A stretch of 64,000 bases of DNA from Glaciecola sp047637355 (lineage in GTDB: Bacteria; Pseudomonadota; Gammaproteobacteria; Enterobacterales; Alteromonadaceae), in NCBI GenBank assembly GCA_047637355.1, contig JBLIKA010000003.1:1-64000 (forward strand), read 5' to 3'. The notes under the pieces were generated by a model. That model saw only the letters and a list, made by a program, of their open reading frames with translations. It did not search any database and was not told the origin of the DNA. This document shows positions 8,894-17,682 of this stretch, piece by piece (the first letter of the stretch is position 1; every line of letters starts with the position of its first letter). The translations under genes and the position numbers were made by a program.

Positions 8894-11383
8894 TTAATTT
8901 TTATCGTCATTGTCATCACCATCATCATCTTTCAACTCGTCATCCGATTTAAGTTTGGTTTTGATGTCTTGCATCACATCACGACGCACGCCCGACGTGT
9001 CGCTTTCAGATTTGTAGGCCTCTATGCGAGATGGAATAATGCGACGAGGATAGTGGTTATTTTCAACATCAACGTCTGCCGTTTCCCAACGCGGGTCTAC
9101 AGTCACAGATTTCAACACTTTACCTTTTTCAGTCACAATGAGCTTAGAGACCGCTTTAGGAGCGCGGCGCCAAATTTCAGCTGGAATGTACATATCGTCA
9201 ACGCTGCCATCCTCAAATTCTAGCTCAAGAATAATAGGCATGACTAAACCACCTTTGTTAGAGAAGTCTAAAACATAATAGTTTTTGTCTTCTTTTACAG
9301 CGCGTTCGAATACGCGTTTTTCCCAAGGGTCTAATTCATTGATGAATTTGCGATACTTGTTGCGCTCTTTATTCGTTACAGTAAAGCGATCGTTTTCGTC
9401 ATAAAAATCACTGACATCTTCATTGCGATCAACCCATAGTTGCATACCTTGGGTTTTGTTACGTTCGTCTGTAAGAGATAAAGGCTTGTCCATTTCGGTG
9501 TCGCGTTGACGACTAAAATCGATGTCAGGATCTTCAGTATCTAAACGCAGTTTGTAAACGTGATCTAATGAAATATCAACGTGATCAGTTGAATAGAACC
9601 AACCTCGCCAGAACCAATCAAGATCAACACCAGAAGCCTCTTCCATAGTACGGAAAAAGTCAGCAGGAGTCGGACGTTTGTATTTCCAACGCTGAGCATA
9701 TTCTTTGAATGCGAAGTCGAATAAGTCACGACCAAGAATAGTTTCACGCAGAATATTCAGTGCGGCAGCGGGTTTGGTATAAGCGTTAGGACCTAAACGC
9801 AAGACAGAGTCTGATTGCGTCATAATAGGCACTTGGGTGCTCGACTTCATGTAGCCTGTGATATCGCGAGGCTCGACACCCCATGGAATTGTTGGATCCC
9901 ATTCACGACCAGCGACACCATCTAGGAAGCTATTTAAACCTTCATCCATCCAGGTCCATTGACGCTCGTCAGAGTTAACAATCATGGGGAAGTAAATATG
10001 ACCGACTTCATGAATGACCACACCAATCAAAAAGCGTTTTTCAGCTAAAGAATAAGTGCGTTCGCCGTCATCTTGTAATTCAGTGCGAGGACCATTGAAG
10101 GTAATCATAGGGTATTCCATACCACCCACTGGACCATTTACTGACTGCGCAACCGGGTATGGATAGTCAAATGAGAAGCGGCTATACACTTCCATGGTAT
10201 GAATCACTGATTCAGTACTGTATTTTTTCCATAAATCACCACCCTCTTTAGGGTAGAAAGACATTGCCATCACCAATGGGCGCTCGTTTCCGCCCTGATT
10301 ATAACCTTTAGCATCCCACATAAATTTACGTGAACTTGCCCACGCAAAATCCCTAACGTTTTGCGCTTTGAAGCGCCAAGTTTTTGATTTTGACGTGCCT
10401 TCTTTTTCGTTTTCTAACGCTTCTTCAGCAGTAACAATGAATACTGGGCGTTTTGCTGTTTTGGCTTTTTCTAAACGCTTACGCTGTGTGCTAGTTAATA
10501 CATCTTTAGCGTTCGTTAACTCGCCAGTTGATGACACGATATGATCGCCAGGAACAGTAATACTAACGTCATAGTTACCAAACTCTAGGGTGAATTCGCC
10601 ACGCCCAATAAACTCTTTATTAGTCCATGCTTCATAGTCAGTGTAAGCAGCTAAACGCGGAAACCATTGAGCAAGCAAGAATATATCATTGCCGCCTTCG
10701 CGCTCATCATCTGGAAAGTGTTCGTATCCAGCACGGGCTGATACGGCGTCTTCTTCAACAATATTAAAGGCAAAATCAATATCTAGTTTAGTGCTGGTGT
10801 TAGGTTTAAGCGGTGCAGTAAGATCGACTCTCATTAGGGTGCCGACAACTACATATTTGAGGGCGTTGCCTTCACTGTCAGCGACTTTTTGTAGATCGTA
10901 GCCCAATTCAGTATCATCAACAAATTGTTGGCGACGCAATGCACTTAAACTTAAGCGCGCGGGTGTATCTCCCTTTGCTCCTTGCGTTGCTGGACCACGA
11001 CTACCGATACCACCAAATGTGGTCGTAAGCGCAGACATAGAGTCGTCACGATATTTGTTTTGGTCTAATTGGATCCATAAATACTTGAGCGTGTCTGGGG
11101 AGTTATTTTTATAAGTAATCCTTTGTGAAGCAGTTACGCGTCGATTGGCCTCATCAAGCTTCACATCAATCACATAATCTACTTTTTGCTGCCAATACAT
11201 GTGGCCTGGTTCACCGGCCGCATTGCGATATACATTAGGGGTTGGCAAGACTTCATCGAGTTGACGGAATTTGTCTTGAAAATCACCTTTGGTTTGTTGA
11301 ATGGCAGAACTTGCATTACTACTTGACGAAAAGAAGCCCATTGCACAGATGAGTGCAATGAGCGAGACGCGGATTAATGACAT
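8894..11383 (-). CDS. Exported M1-family zinc metallopeptidase
   Basis: An 829-residue protein with a signal peptide (about 1-25). The exopeptidase-type motif GGMEYP is followed by the zinc site HEVGH and, 18 residues on, the third ligand in WTWMDEGLN (HExxH-x18-E), all near residues 430-480, so the active site is intact. Family members are aminopeptidase/gluzincin-fold enzymes. The C-terminus ends in a strongly acidic tail (DDELKDDDGDDNDDKN), which is unusual. The DUF6702 gene follows 8 bp later, and the pair is divergent from proB. The substrate is unknown. Confidence 0.93.
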   Translation of the reverse strand: MSLIRVSLIALICAMGFFSSSSNASSAIQQTKGDFQDKFRQLDEVLPTPNVYRNAAGEPGHMYWQQKVDYVIDVKLDEANRRVTASQRITYKNNSPDTLKYLWIQLDQNKYRDDSMSALTTTFGGIGSRGPATQGAKGDTPARLSLSALRRQQFVDDTELGYDLQKVADSEGNALKYVVVGTLMRVDLTAPLKPNTSTKLDIDFAFNIVEEDAVSARAGYEHFPDDEREGGNDIFLLAQWFPRLAAYTDYEAWTNKEFIGRGEFTLEFGNYDVSITVPGDHIVSSTGELTNAKDVLTSTQRKRLEKAKTAKRPVFIVTAEEALENEKEGTSKSKTWRFKAQNVRDFAWASSRKFMWDAKGYNQGGNERPLVMAMSFYPKEGGDLWKKYSTESVIHTMEVYSRFSFDYPYPVAQSVNGPVGGMEYPMITFNGPRTELQDDGERTYSLAEKRFLIGVVIHEVGHIYFPMIVNSDERQWTWMDEGLNSFLDGVAGREWDPTIPWGVEPRDITGYMKSSTQVPIMTQSDSVLRLGPNAYTKPAAALNILRETILGRDLFDFAFKEYAQRWKYKRPTPADFFRTMEEASGVDLDWFWRGWFYSTDHVDISLDHVYKLRLDTEDPDIDFSRQRDTEMDKPLSLTDERNKTQGMQLWVDRNEDVSDFYDENDRFTVTNKERNKYRKFINELDPWEKRVFERAVKEDKNYYVLDFSNKGGLVMPIILELEFEDGSVDDMYIPAEIWRRAPKAVSKLIVTEKGKVLKSVTVDPRWETADVDVENNHYPRRIIPSRIEAYKSESDTSGVRRDVMQDIKTKLKSDDELKDDDGDDNDDKN

Positions 11384-11652
11384 ATTTATTTCCCTATTAC
11401 CGATTGGTCGATGGTGTCTTTGCAGCGAGTATTAATTAAACTTTTTAAACGTCGGCACTTTCAAAGAACTTCCACTGATTAAAACTACTAATGTTTCGAT
11501 ATTGTAACTACTTCAATTAAAAATAATAGCTGGTCGAGCGAATCCCTTATAAATCGTGTGCTTTTTTGCGAACATAATCGCTGTTTTGCTTGTTTATTAA
11601 ACCAATGTCAGTATTCTGGAACATATAAATATTTTGTAACAATATACCAATC

Positions 11653-12765
11653 ATGACTCCTTTTTCATGGCAAAGAGCCGTAATCAAAATCGGTAGCGCG
11701 TTAGTTTCTCCAGATGGCAACGGATGCAGTGCCGAATATCTGTTATCGATTGCGAAATTTATAACGCTAAGTCGTCAACAGGGTAAAGAAATAATCGTTG
11801 TTTCTTCTGGCAGCGTTGCGGCAGGCCGCAGTTTAATAAAAACAGGTTTGCAAGCATCTATAGCAGAGAAGCAAGCAATGGCGGCCATTGGGCAGACTCA
11901 AATGATGGCCAACTGGGCTCGTTTTTTTGATTTTCCTTGCGCTCAAATATTGTTAACACTTGACGATCTGCATGACCGTCGACGCTATGTAAATGTAAAA
12001 AATACTTTACGCGAACTATTAGCTAACAACGCATTGCCGATCGTGAATGAAAATGACACCGTTGCGGTGGATGAACTTAAAGTGGGTGATAACGACAATC
12101 TGGCTGCACATACCGCCCTCGTTGCACAAGCAGATACGCTCATAATATGCACCGACGTTGATGGTTTGTTCGATGCCGATCCTAGAAAAAAACCAGATGC
12201 CAAACTATTATCCAATGTGAAGATCATTACCCCTCAAATTAGCGCTCTCGCAGGTGGTGCAGGCACAATTGCTGGAACGGGTGGTATGATTACAAAACTA
12301 CAAGCGGCTCAAAAATGTTGTGAGAGTGGCGTACAAACCTTATTAGTGAACGGTAAACAATCCACTGTTTTTGATTTATTAGGACAGGGTTTTTGCCCCG
12401 GCACATTGTTTAATGCTATACCTACAAAACACTCAGCAAGACACCAATGGTTGTCGCACACGGTTAAATCAAAAGGAACGCTGAGTCTCGACTTAGGTGC
12501 CTATACAGCCATCACTGAAAAAGGCGCGTCGCTTTTAGCCATAGGTATAAGGGACGTCAGTGGCAGCTTCAAAAGTAATGACGCCGTTGATATTAGCTAT
12601 CAAGGTATCGTCATTGCTAAAGGTATTAGTTTATACTCGCATACAGAATTGAAATCGATTAAAGGGCTGAATAGTAGTCGGATAGAGTCGGTACTCGGCT
12701 TCAGTCATGGAGAAGAAGCCATTCATCGTGACGATTTGGTTCTGATTAAAGCGATTACATACTAA
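11653..12765 (+). CDS. proB: Glutamate 5-kinase
   Basis: This 370-residue enzyme phosphorylates glutamate as the first committed step of proline synthesis. The amino-acid-kinase domain shows VIKIGSALVS at the start, VVSSGSVAAGR near 50, NENDTVAVDELKVGDND near 135-150 and GTGGMITK near 210. The C-terminal quarter (from about 275) is a PUA domain, as in E. coli ProB. Length is normal. It is followed after 53 bp by proA, so the two form an operon. The 269-bp region upstream is shared with the divergent M1 peptidase. Confidence 0.97.
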   Translation: MTPFSWQRAVIKIGSALVSPDGNGCSAEYLLSIAKFITLSRQQGKEIIVVSSGSVAAGRSLIKTGLQASIAEKQAMAAIGQTQMMANWARFFDFPCAQILLTLDDLHDRRRYVNVKNTLRELLANNALPIVNENDTVAVDELKVGDNDNLAAHTALVAQADTLIICTDVDGLFDADPRKKPDAKLLSNVKIITPQISALAGGAGTIAGTGGMITKLQAAQKCCESGVQTLLVNGKQSTVFDLLGQGFCPGTLFNAIPTKHSARHQWLSHTVKSKGTLSLDLGAYTAITEKGASLLAIGIRDVSGSFKSNDAVDISYQGIVIAKGISLYSHTELKSIKGLNSSRIESVLGFSHGEEAIHRDDLVLIKAITY

Positions 12766-12818
12766 CAAAATAAAAACACTAAACCAGTGTTAACGATACA
12801 CCATGGAAACTAAAAAAC

Positions 12819-14069
12819 ATGACATTCGATATTCAAATTACTGCAAGAAAAGCGGCTGCAGCGAAGCATCAAATAGCTTCCTTAAGTAACGCTAAGCGCA
12901 AAGCTTTACTTACGCAAATTGCCAACAATCTAATTGCAGAAACGGCAACTATTTTAGATGCTAATAAACTTGATATTGAACATGCAAAGAATACAGGTTT
13001 GAGCGCAGCCATGCTCGATCGTCTTCTGCTTGATGAAAAAGCCATAAAAAATATTGCCGATGCTGTTTTTCTAATTGCAGGACAACCCGATTTCTTAGGT
13101 GCTATTAGCCATTTGCAGCCAATGCCTTCAGGTATTCAAGTTGGCAAAATGCGTATTCCACTGGGTGTTATTGCGATGATTTATGAGTCAAGACCGAACG
13201 TGACGATTGACGCTGCTGTGCTTTGTTTAAAGTCGGGAAATGCGGTCATTTTGCGCGGTGGTAAAGAAGCTCAGCATAGCAATCAAGCATTAGCGAAAAT
13301 ATTAAAAGCTGCTTTAATAAGCCAGCAATTAAGCGAAGATATCGTTACCGTTATACCCGTTGCAGATCGCGAGGTGATGGCGAAAATGTTGACCTTGAGT
13401 GAAAGTATTGATCTTGTCATTCCGCGTGGTGGCGAAGGATTAATCAACTATGTAACCGAGCATAGTCGTATTCCAGTGATACAGCATTTCAAAGGCGTAT
13501 GTCATTTATATGTAGATAAAGCGGCAAAACTCGATAAAGCCTTAGCGATATTAGAAAACGGGAAAACTCAGCGTACTGGTGTATGCAATGCGCTTGAAAC
13601 ATTGTTAGTACATGAGAGTATCGCCACTGAGTTCTTGCCTTTGGCGGCAAAAATGTTTGAGTCTAAGTCGGTTGTGGTGCATGCTTGTGAAAAATCACTC
13701 GCATATTTTAAGCACGCAACGCTTGCTGGTCGGGACGATTGGGAAGCTGAATATCTTGCCTTAGAAATTGCAGTGAGAATAGTTAATGATGAGGAACAAG
13801 CATTCGAGCATATTCGCGAGTATGCTTCAGGCCATACAGAAGTAATTGTTACAGAGGACTTTTCTCTTGCTCAGCGATTTATGCGAGAAGTCGATTCATC
13901 TGTGGTTATGATCAATGCTTCATCTCGGTTCTCGGATGGTGGTGAACTTGGTTTAGGTGCTGAAATTGGTATTTCGACAAGTAAGTTGCATGCCTATGGT
14001 CCGATGGGAGCTGAATCGTTAACGACTGAAAAATTTATAGTTATTGGGGATGGTTCAGTAAGACAATGA
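12819..14069 (+). CDS. proA: Gamma-glutamyl phosphate reductase
   Basis: This 416-residue NADPH-dependent reductase turns gamma-glutamyl phosphate into glutamate semialdehyde, acting directly after ProB. IPLGVIAMIYESRPNVT (about 112-128), LILRGG-type KSGNAVILRGGKEA, and the catalytic-cysteine block KTQRTGVCNALET near 250 are clear. It ends with the typical LGAEIGISTSKLHAYGPMG. The start ATG has a modest TGGA upstream. Complete, typical length. Confidence 0.97.
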   Translation: MTFDIQITARKAAAAKHQIASLSNAKRKALLTQIANNLIAETATILDANKLDIEHAKNTGLSAAMLDRLLLDEKAIKNIADAVFLIAGQPDFLGAISHLQPMPSGIQVGKMRIPLGVIAMIYESRPNVTIDAAVLCLKSGNAVILRGGKEAQHSNQALAKILKAALISQQLSEDIVTVIPVADREVMAKMLTLSESIDLVIPRGGEGLINYVTEHSRIPVIQHFKGVCHLYVDKAAKLDKALAILENGKTQRTGVCNALETLLVHESIATEFLPLAAKMFESKSVVVHACEKSLAYFKHATLAGRDDWEAEYLALEIAVRIVNDEEQAFEHIREYASGHTEVIVTEDFSLAQRFMREVDSSVVMINASSRFSDGGELGLGAEIGISTSKLHAYGPMGAESLTTEKFIVIGDGSVRQ

Positions 14070-14134
14070 GCCACTTTTGAAACTAAAATAATAACAATAA
14101 CGGACTTTTAAGTTCGATGATGTAAGCTTTAACT

Positions 14135-15349
14135 ATGATAAATATTCATACGATGGAAAATGATGAGCTGATGACCAGCTTCAGTCAGCGTCATAAAATA
14201 CTCGCTGCAGCGTTAGCTACGGTATTTATTGGCTCAGGCAATGCCACGGCGAAAGCCGTGATAGATGTTGATGAAAGTGAGCCTCTAACGACCTTCAGTC
14301 AAGCATACAAAGAATATGTCATAAGCATAAAGTCCGGAAAGTATTCACCAGACGAATTGGTTCATGTTGCAAAGCAAACTTACCTGCTAGGCAAGGCAAA
14401 GTTTGGTTCACGTCACCAGAGCACCTTTATGTTGCAGCAAAATTTAGCTAACGCTTATTTAGAGGTAGGAGAATATGCACTGTCTGCTGCCAATTATGAA
14501 TCGGTTACTAATTACCATGAGGAAACTCAAGGTGATGAAAGCCAAGCTTATTATTTCGGCTTGCTCGATATTATCAATCTAATATACAGCGCATATAAAG
14601 GCCAGGGATTGTCAGCACGAGACTTAGGTATTTCTCAATTTGGGCGTAATAGGGCGATTGCAAAATTGTTTGAAGTTACTGAAGCGCTAATCTCAAGCAT
14701 GCCCGAAAATAGCCTAATGTTCCGCGGGCACACAGTGAAAACTGCGGTCATTAATAATTGGGCGGAGAAGGACCAACGTCTCCTCAAAATAGCCAAACAA
14801 TTCAATTTGGATGCGAAAAAGAATTTAGGTCAGGACTCTGTCGTCTATATCGAGTCATTGACCTATGTTGGCCAAGTATATTTTGGGATGCAAAAATACA
14901 AAGATGCGCGAATTGTTTTTGAGCAAGTGTTAATGTCAGCAGATGCCCAAGACGCCGCAATGCATCCATTTTTTGTCATTGCACATGCTCATCTCGTATC
15001 AATATACGCACGGAAAAAAGAAACCAAAAAAGCCATTTTTCATAGTCAAGCGGTGGGCGAGAGTAGGTCTTGGGTATTCAGGAAAAAACCTTTATATCAA
15101 GTCTCTGCAAAATTTCCGCCGCACAGTATCGCAAATGCTAATATCAATAACGCGTCTGTTATAATAACAATGGATATTAGTAAGAAAGGACAGCCAATTA
15201 ACATGCGTATTAAAAGTAGTACGCACGCCGATTTTGATAAACTAGCCATTGATTCGCTTAAGCAATGGTATTACGCTCCAAAATTTGTCACTGGTAAATT
15301 TACCGTAGCAACAGGCTTCGACGTTACTATCAACTTTATACGAGAATAG
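14135..15349 (+). CDS. Exported TPR protein with C-terminal TonB-like domain
   Basis: This encodes 404 residues. A signal peptide (ILAAALATVFIGSGNATAKA) begins about residue 20, so the real start may be the internal ATG at 14171 (MTSFSQRHK) or 14153. The middle has degenerate tetratricopeptide units (e.g. NLANAYLEVGEYALSAANY near 110; YVGQVYFGMQKYKDARIVF near 245). The last 75 residues resemble a TonB C-terminal domain (NINNASVIITMDISKKGQP ... WYYAPKF...GFDVTINF). No transmembrane energy-transducing helix is visible, so it is not a classical TonB. It lies between proA and a carbonic anhydrase gene. Confidence 0.8.
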   Translation: MINIHTMENDELMTSFSQRHKILAAALATVFIGSGNATAKAVIDVDESEPLTTFSQAYKEYVISIKSGKYSPDELVHVAKQTYLLGKAKFGSRHQSTFMLQQNLANAYLEVGEYALSAANYESVTNYHEETQGDESQAYYFGLLDIINLIYSAYKGQGLSARDLGISQFGRNRAIAKLFEVTEALISSMPENSLMFRGHTVKTAVINNWAEKDQRLLKIAKQFNLDAKKNLGQDSVVYIESLTYVGQVYFGMQKYKDARIVFEQVLMSADAQDAAMHPFFVIAHAHLVSIYARKKETKKAIFHSQAVGESRSWVFRKKPLYQVSAKFPPHSIANANINNASVIITMDISKKGQPINMRIKSSTHADFDKLAIDSLKQWYYAPKFVTGKFTVATGFDVTINFIRE

Positions 15350-15374
15350 TAAACGTCCATAAAAACGAGTTACC

Positions 15375-15950
15375 ATGCCAGAAATTAAGAAATTATTAGA
15401 TAACAATTTGCGTTGGGCAGAAGAGACGAAAAAAGCCGATCCTGAATTTTTCAATAAATTATCTGAACAACAAAAGCCGGTATATTTGTGGATTGGATGT
15501 TCAGATAGTCGAGTGCCGGCCAACCAAATTGTAGATTTGTTGCCAGGTGATATATTTGTGCATCGCAATGTAGCTAACATGGTTATTCACACTGACTTCA
15601 ATTGTTTGTCGGTACTCCAATACGCTATCGATGTGTTGCAAGTCAAGCATGTTATTGTTTGTGGGCATTATGGTTGTGGTGGTGTTGAAGCCGCTATGGG
15701 CGACGATAGCTTAGGGTTAATTGATAACTGGCTAGCGCATATTAAAGACACAGCAAACGAGAATAAGGCATTATTGGATCCACTTTTACCAGAGCAAAAA
15801 GCCGCCAAATTGTGCGAACTTAATGTGCTACAGCAAGCTGAAAATGTCCGTCGTACTTCAGTATATCGAGATGCGATGAAACGCGAACAAGACGTTAAGA
15901 TCCACAGTTGGATTTATAGTTTGAGAAACGGCAAGATCAAAGTATTATGA
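15375..15950 (+). CDS. can: Beta-class carbonic anhydrase
   Basis: A 191-residue zinc enzyme interconverting CO2 and bicarbonate. Zinc ligands are in CSDSRVPA near 42 and in VCGHYGCGG near 98-101; HRNVANMV near 65 is the other hallmark. The C-terminus is slightly shorter than in E. coli Can (about 220 residues). Its stop overlaps the ATG of the next gene (ATGA at 15947), indicating cotranscription with a Bcr/CflA transporter. The start 25 bp after the TPR/TonB gene suggests readthrough from it. Confidence 0.94.
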   Translation: MPEIKKLLDNNLRWAEETKKADPEFFNKLSEQQKPVYLWIGCSDSRVPANQIVDLLPGDIFVHRNVANMVIHTDFNCLSVLQYAIDVLQVKHVIVCGHYGCGGVEAAMGDDSLGLIDNWLAHIKDTANENKALLDPLLPEQKAAKLCELNVLQQAENVRRTSVYRDAMKREQDVKIHSWIYSLRNGKIKVL

Positions 15951-17176
15951 CAAAAACAACGACACGCATCGCGGTTAAACCTCCATTGCCGTTATTAGAA
16001 TTTATCGCATTAATGGCGCTTTTGACGTCACTTGTTGCGCTAAGTATCGATGCAATGTTGCCGGCTTTAAATCAAATTGGTTCTGACCTCGGTAGCCAAA
16101 GTACTCAGCAAACCTATTTAGTTATATCGCTCTTTTTTGGTGGTATGGCATTGGGTCAAATATTCTTTGGTCCATTTTCCGATGCTCGGGGCCGACGACT
16201 GACCATTCTAGTGGGTCTTATTATATTTATTATAGGTACCTTGGTTTGCTATTTTGCAGAATCGATGGAAGCTTTATTGTTTGGTCGCCTGATACAAGCT
16301 TTTGGGGTGTCTGGACCTAGGGTCGCCTCAATGGCTGTTATTCGTGATCAGTATGCAGGCGATGCAATGGCCAGGGTTATGTCGTTTATTACCGTTATAT
16401 TTATCCTTGTGCCAATGGTTGCCCCTCTTGCCGGCCAAGCCGTAATGAAGTATTTTCATTGGCGTGAAATATTCACCGTTTTTTGGATCGTAGCCGTTAT
16501 TTCGGGCTTGTGGTTTTTCTTACGTCAACCTGAAACTTTAATACGAGCTAATCGCAATAAGTTTGCTTGGCATCATTTCTTTCGGTCTTGTTTTTGGCTT
16601 TTAAAGCAGCCACAAGTCATGGGATACTCGATCGCAATGGGCTGCATATTTGGTGCTTTTCTAGCTTACCTCAGCGGTTCTCAAACGATCTTTCAAGAAA
16701 TTTATGATACTGGTGAATGGTTTCCATTGGTATTCGCAACGTTAGCGTTTTCGATCGGCCTAGCATCGCTATTTAATGGTCTTATGGTTATGAAATGGGG
16801 GATGCACTCGATTTGTGACAGAGCACTTTTTTTCTCTTTGATTTACGGTGTAGCACTGACTGGAATTACGCTGTACTTTGACGGTGTACCGCCACTCTGG
16901 TTGTTTATTAGCACCATGTTTTTTGGTTTCTTTTTTATTGGTATGCTGTTTGGCAACTTGAATGCCTTAGCTATGTTGCCGGTTGGCCATATTGCCGGTT
17001 TAGGTGCAGCGTTTATAGGGTCTTTGACTAGCCTAATTGCGGTGCCTATTGCAACTACGATTAATCTATTTTTAAAAGATGATCTGACTCCTATTGCCCT
17101 TGGCTTTTTAATTTTTTCAGTATTGTCATTTTTTGCGGTGCAATACGCGAAGAAAAAACCAGCGACGTATCTGTAA
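15947..17176 (+). CDS. Bcr/CflA family major facilitator transporter
   Basis: A 409-residue transporter with about 12 membrane segments. Features typical of Bcr/CflA drug exporters are visible: LSIDAMLPALNQI in helix 1, the MFS loop GPFSDARGRRLTILVG after helix 2, and GRLIQAFGVSGPRVASMAVIRDQY in helices 4-5. These transport substrates such as bicyclomycin, chloramphenicol or sulfonamides, but natural substrates are often unknown. It is translationally coupled to the carbonic anhydrase. Confidence 0.9.
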   Translation: MTKTTTRIAVKPPLPLLEFIALMALLTSLVALSIDAMLPALNQIGSDLGSQSTQQTYLVISLFFGGMALGQIFFGPFSDARGRRLTILVGLIIFIIGTLVCYFAESMEALLFGRLIQAFGVSGPRVASMAVIRDQYAGDAMARVMSFITVIFILVPMVAPLAGQAVMKYFHWREIFTVFWIVAVISGLWFFLRQPETLIRANRNKFAWHHFFRSCFWLLKQPQVMGYSIAMGCIFGAFLAYLSGSQTIFQEIYDTGEWFPLVFATLAFSIGLASLFNGLMVMKWGMHSICDRALFFSLIYGVALTGITLYFDGVPPLWLFISTMFFGFFFIGMLFGNLNALAMLPVGHIAGLGAAFIGSLTSLIAVPIATTINLFLKDDLTPIALGFLIFSVLSFFAVQYAKKKPATYL

Positions 17177-17317
17177 AATGAGAATAAGTTCTCACGCTGT
17201 GGTGAAAAGTAGTTTATGTGAAACTGGTAATTTAATTACAATAAATACTGATTTATATGCTTGTTTTTTGTACTACCCTCTATTATTATGTAACTTTATT
17301 ACTAAATGGAGAGGCTA

Positions 17318-17626
17318 ATGAGCTTCAATAAACAATACCTAAAATCTAAGCCTGTTTGTAAAGTCACTTTTAAGTTGTCAAAAGACGAAGCTAAAAATGC
17401 TGATAAAGTTTGTATCGTGGGCGACTTTAACGATTGGGATGTTGCTACGACCCCAATGAAAAAATTAAAAAACGGATCTTTCTCGTTCACCGTTGTTTTG
17501 CCAAAAGATACCCAATACGAATTCCGCTACCTACTAGACGATAATCAATGGGAAAATGATTGGAACGCCGATGCTTATATCCCCTCGGCTGTGTCAGTTG
17601 ACGAAAATTCTGTGCTATCAGTATAA
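17318..17626 (+). CDS. Small early-set (CBM48/isoamylase N-terminal) domain protein
   Basis: This 102-residue cytosolic protein is an isolated early-set domain. KVCIVGDFNDWDVATTPMKK near 35-54, GSFSFTVVLPKDTQYEFRYL near 60-80 and DNQWENDWNADAYIPS match the glycogen-binding/isoamylase-N-like fold. No enzyme domain is attached. The ATG at 17318 is preceded by GGAGAGG (17308-17314), which decides this start over an in-frame ATG at 17306. A terminator follows. A role in binding glycogen or in protein-protein contacts is only a possibility. Confidence 0.9.
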   Translation: MSFNKQYLKSKPVCKVTFKLSKDEAKNADKVCIVGDFNDWDVATTPMKKLKNGSFSFTVVLPKDTQYEFRYLLDDNQWENDWNADAYIPSAVSVDENSVLSV

Positions 17627-17647
17627 GACGTATGCAATGAATTTGAG

Positions 17648-17682
17648 AGGGGATGCTAAGCAATGCCATCCCCTTTTATTTA
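17648..17682 (+). terminator. Rho-independent terminator of the early-set protein gene
   Basis: AGGGGATG (17648-17655) pairs with CATCCCCT (17667-17674) and is followed by a T-rich run. It overlaps the end of the convergent GT2 gene by a few bases. Confidence 0.85.
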
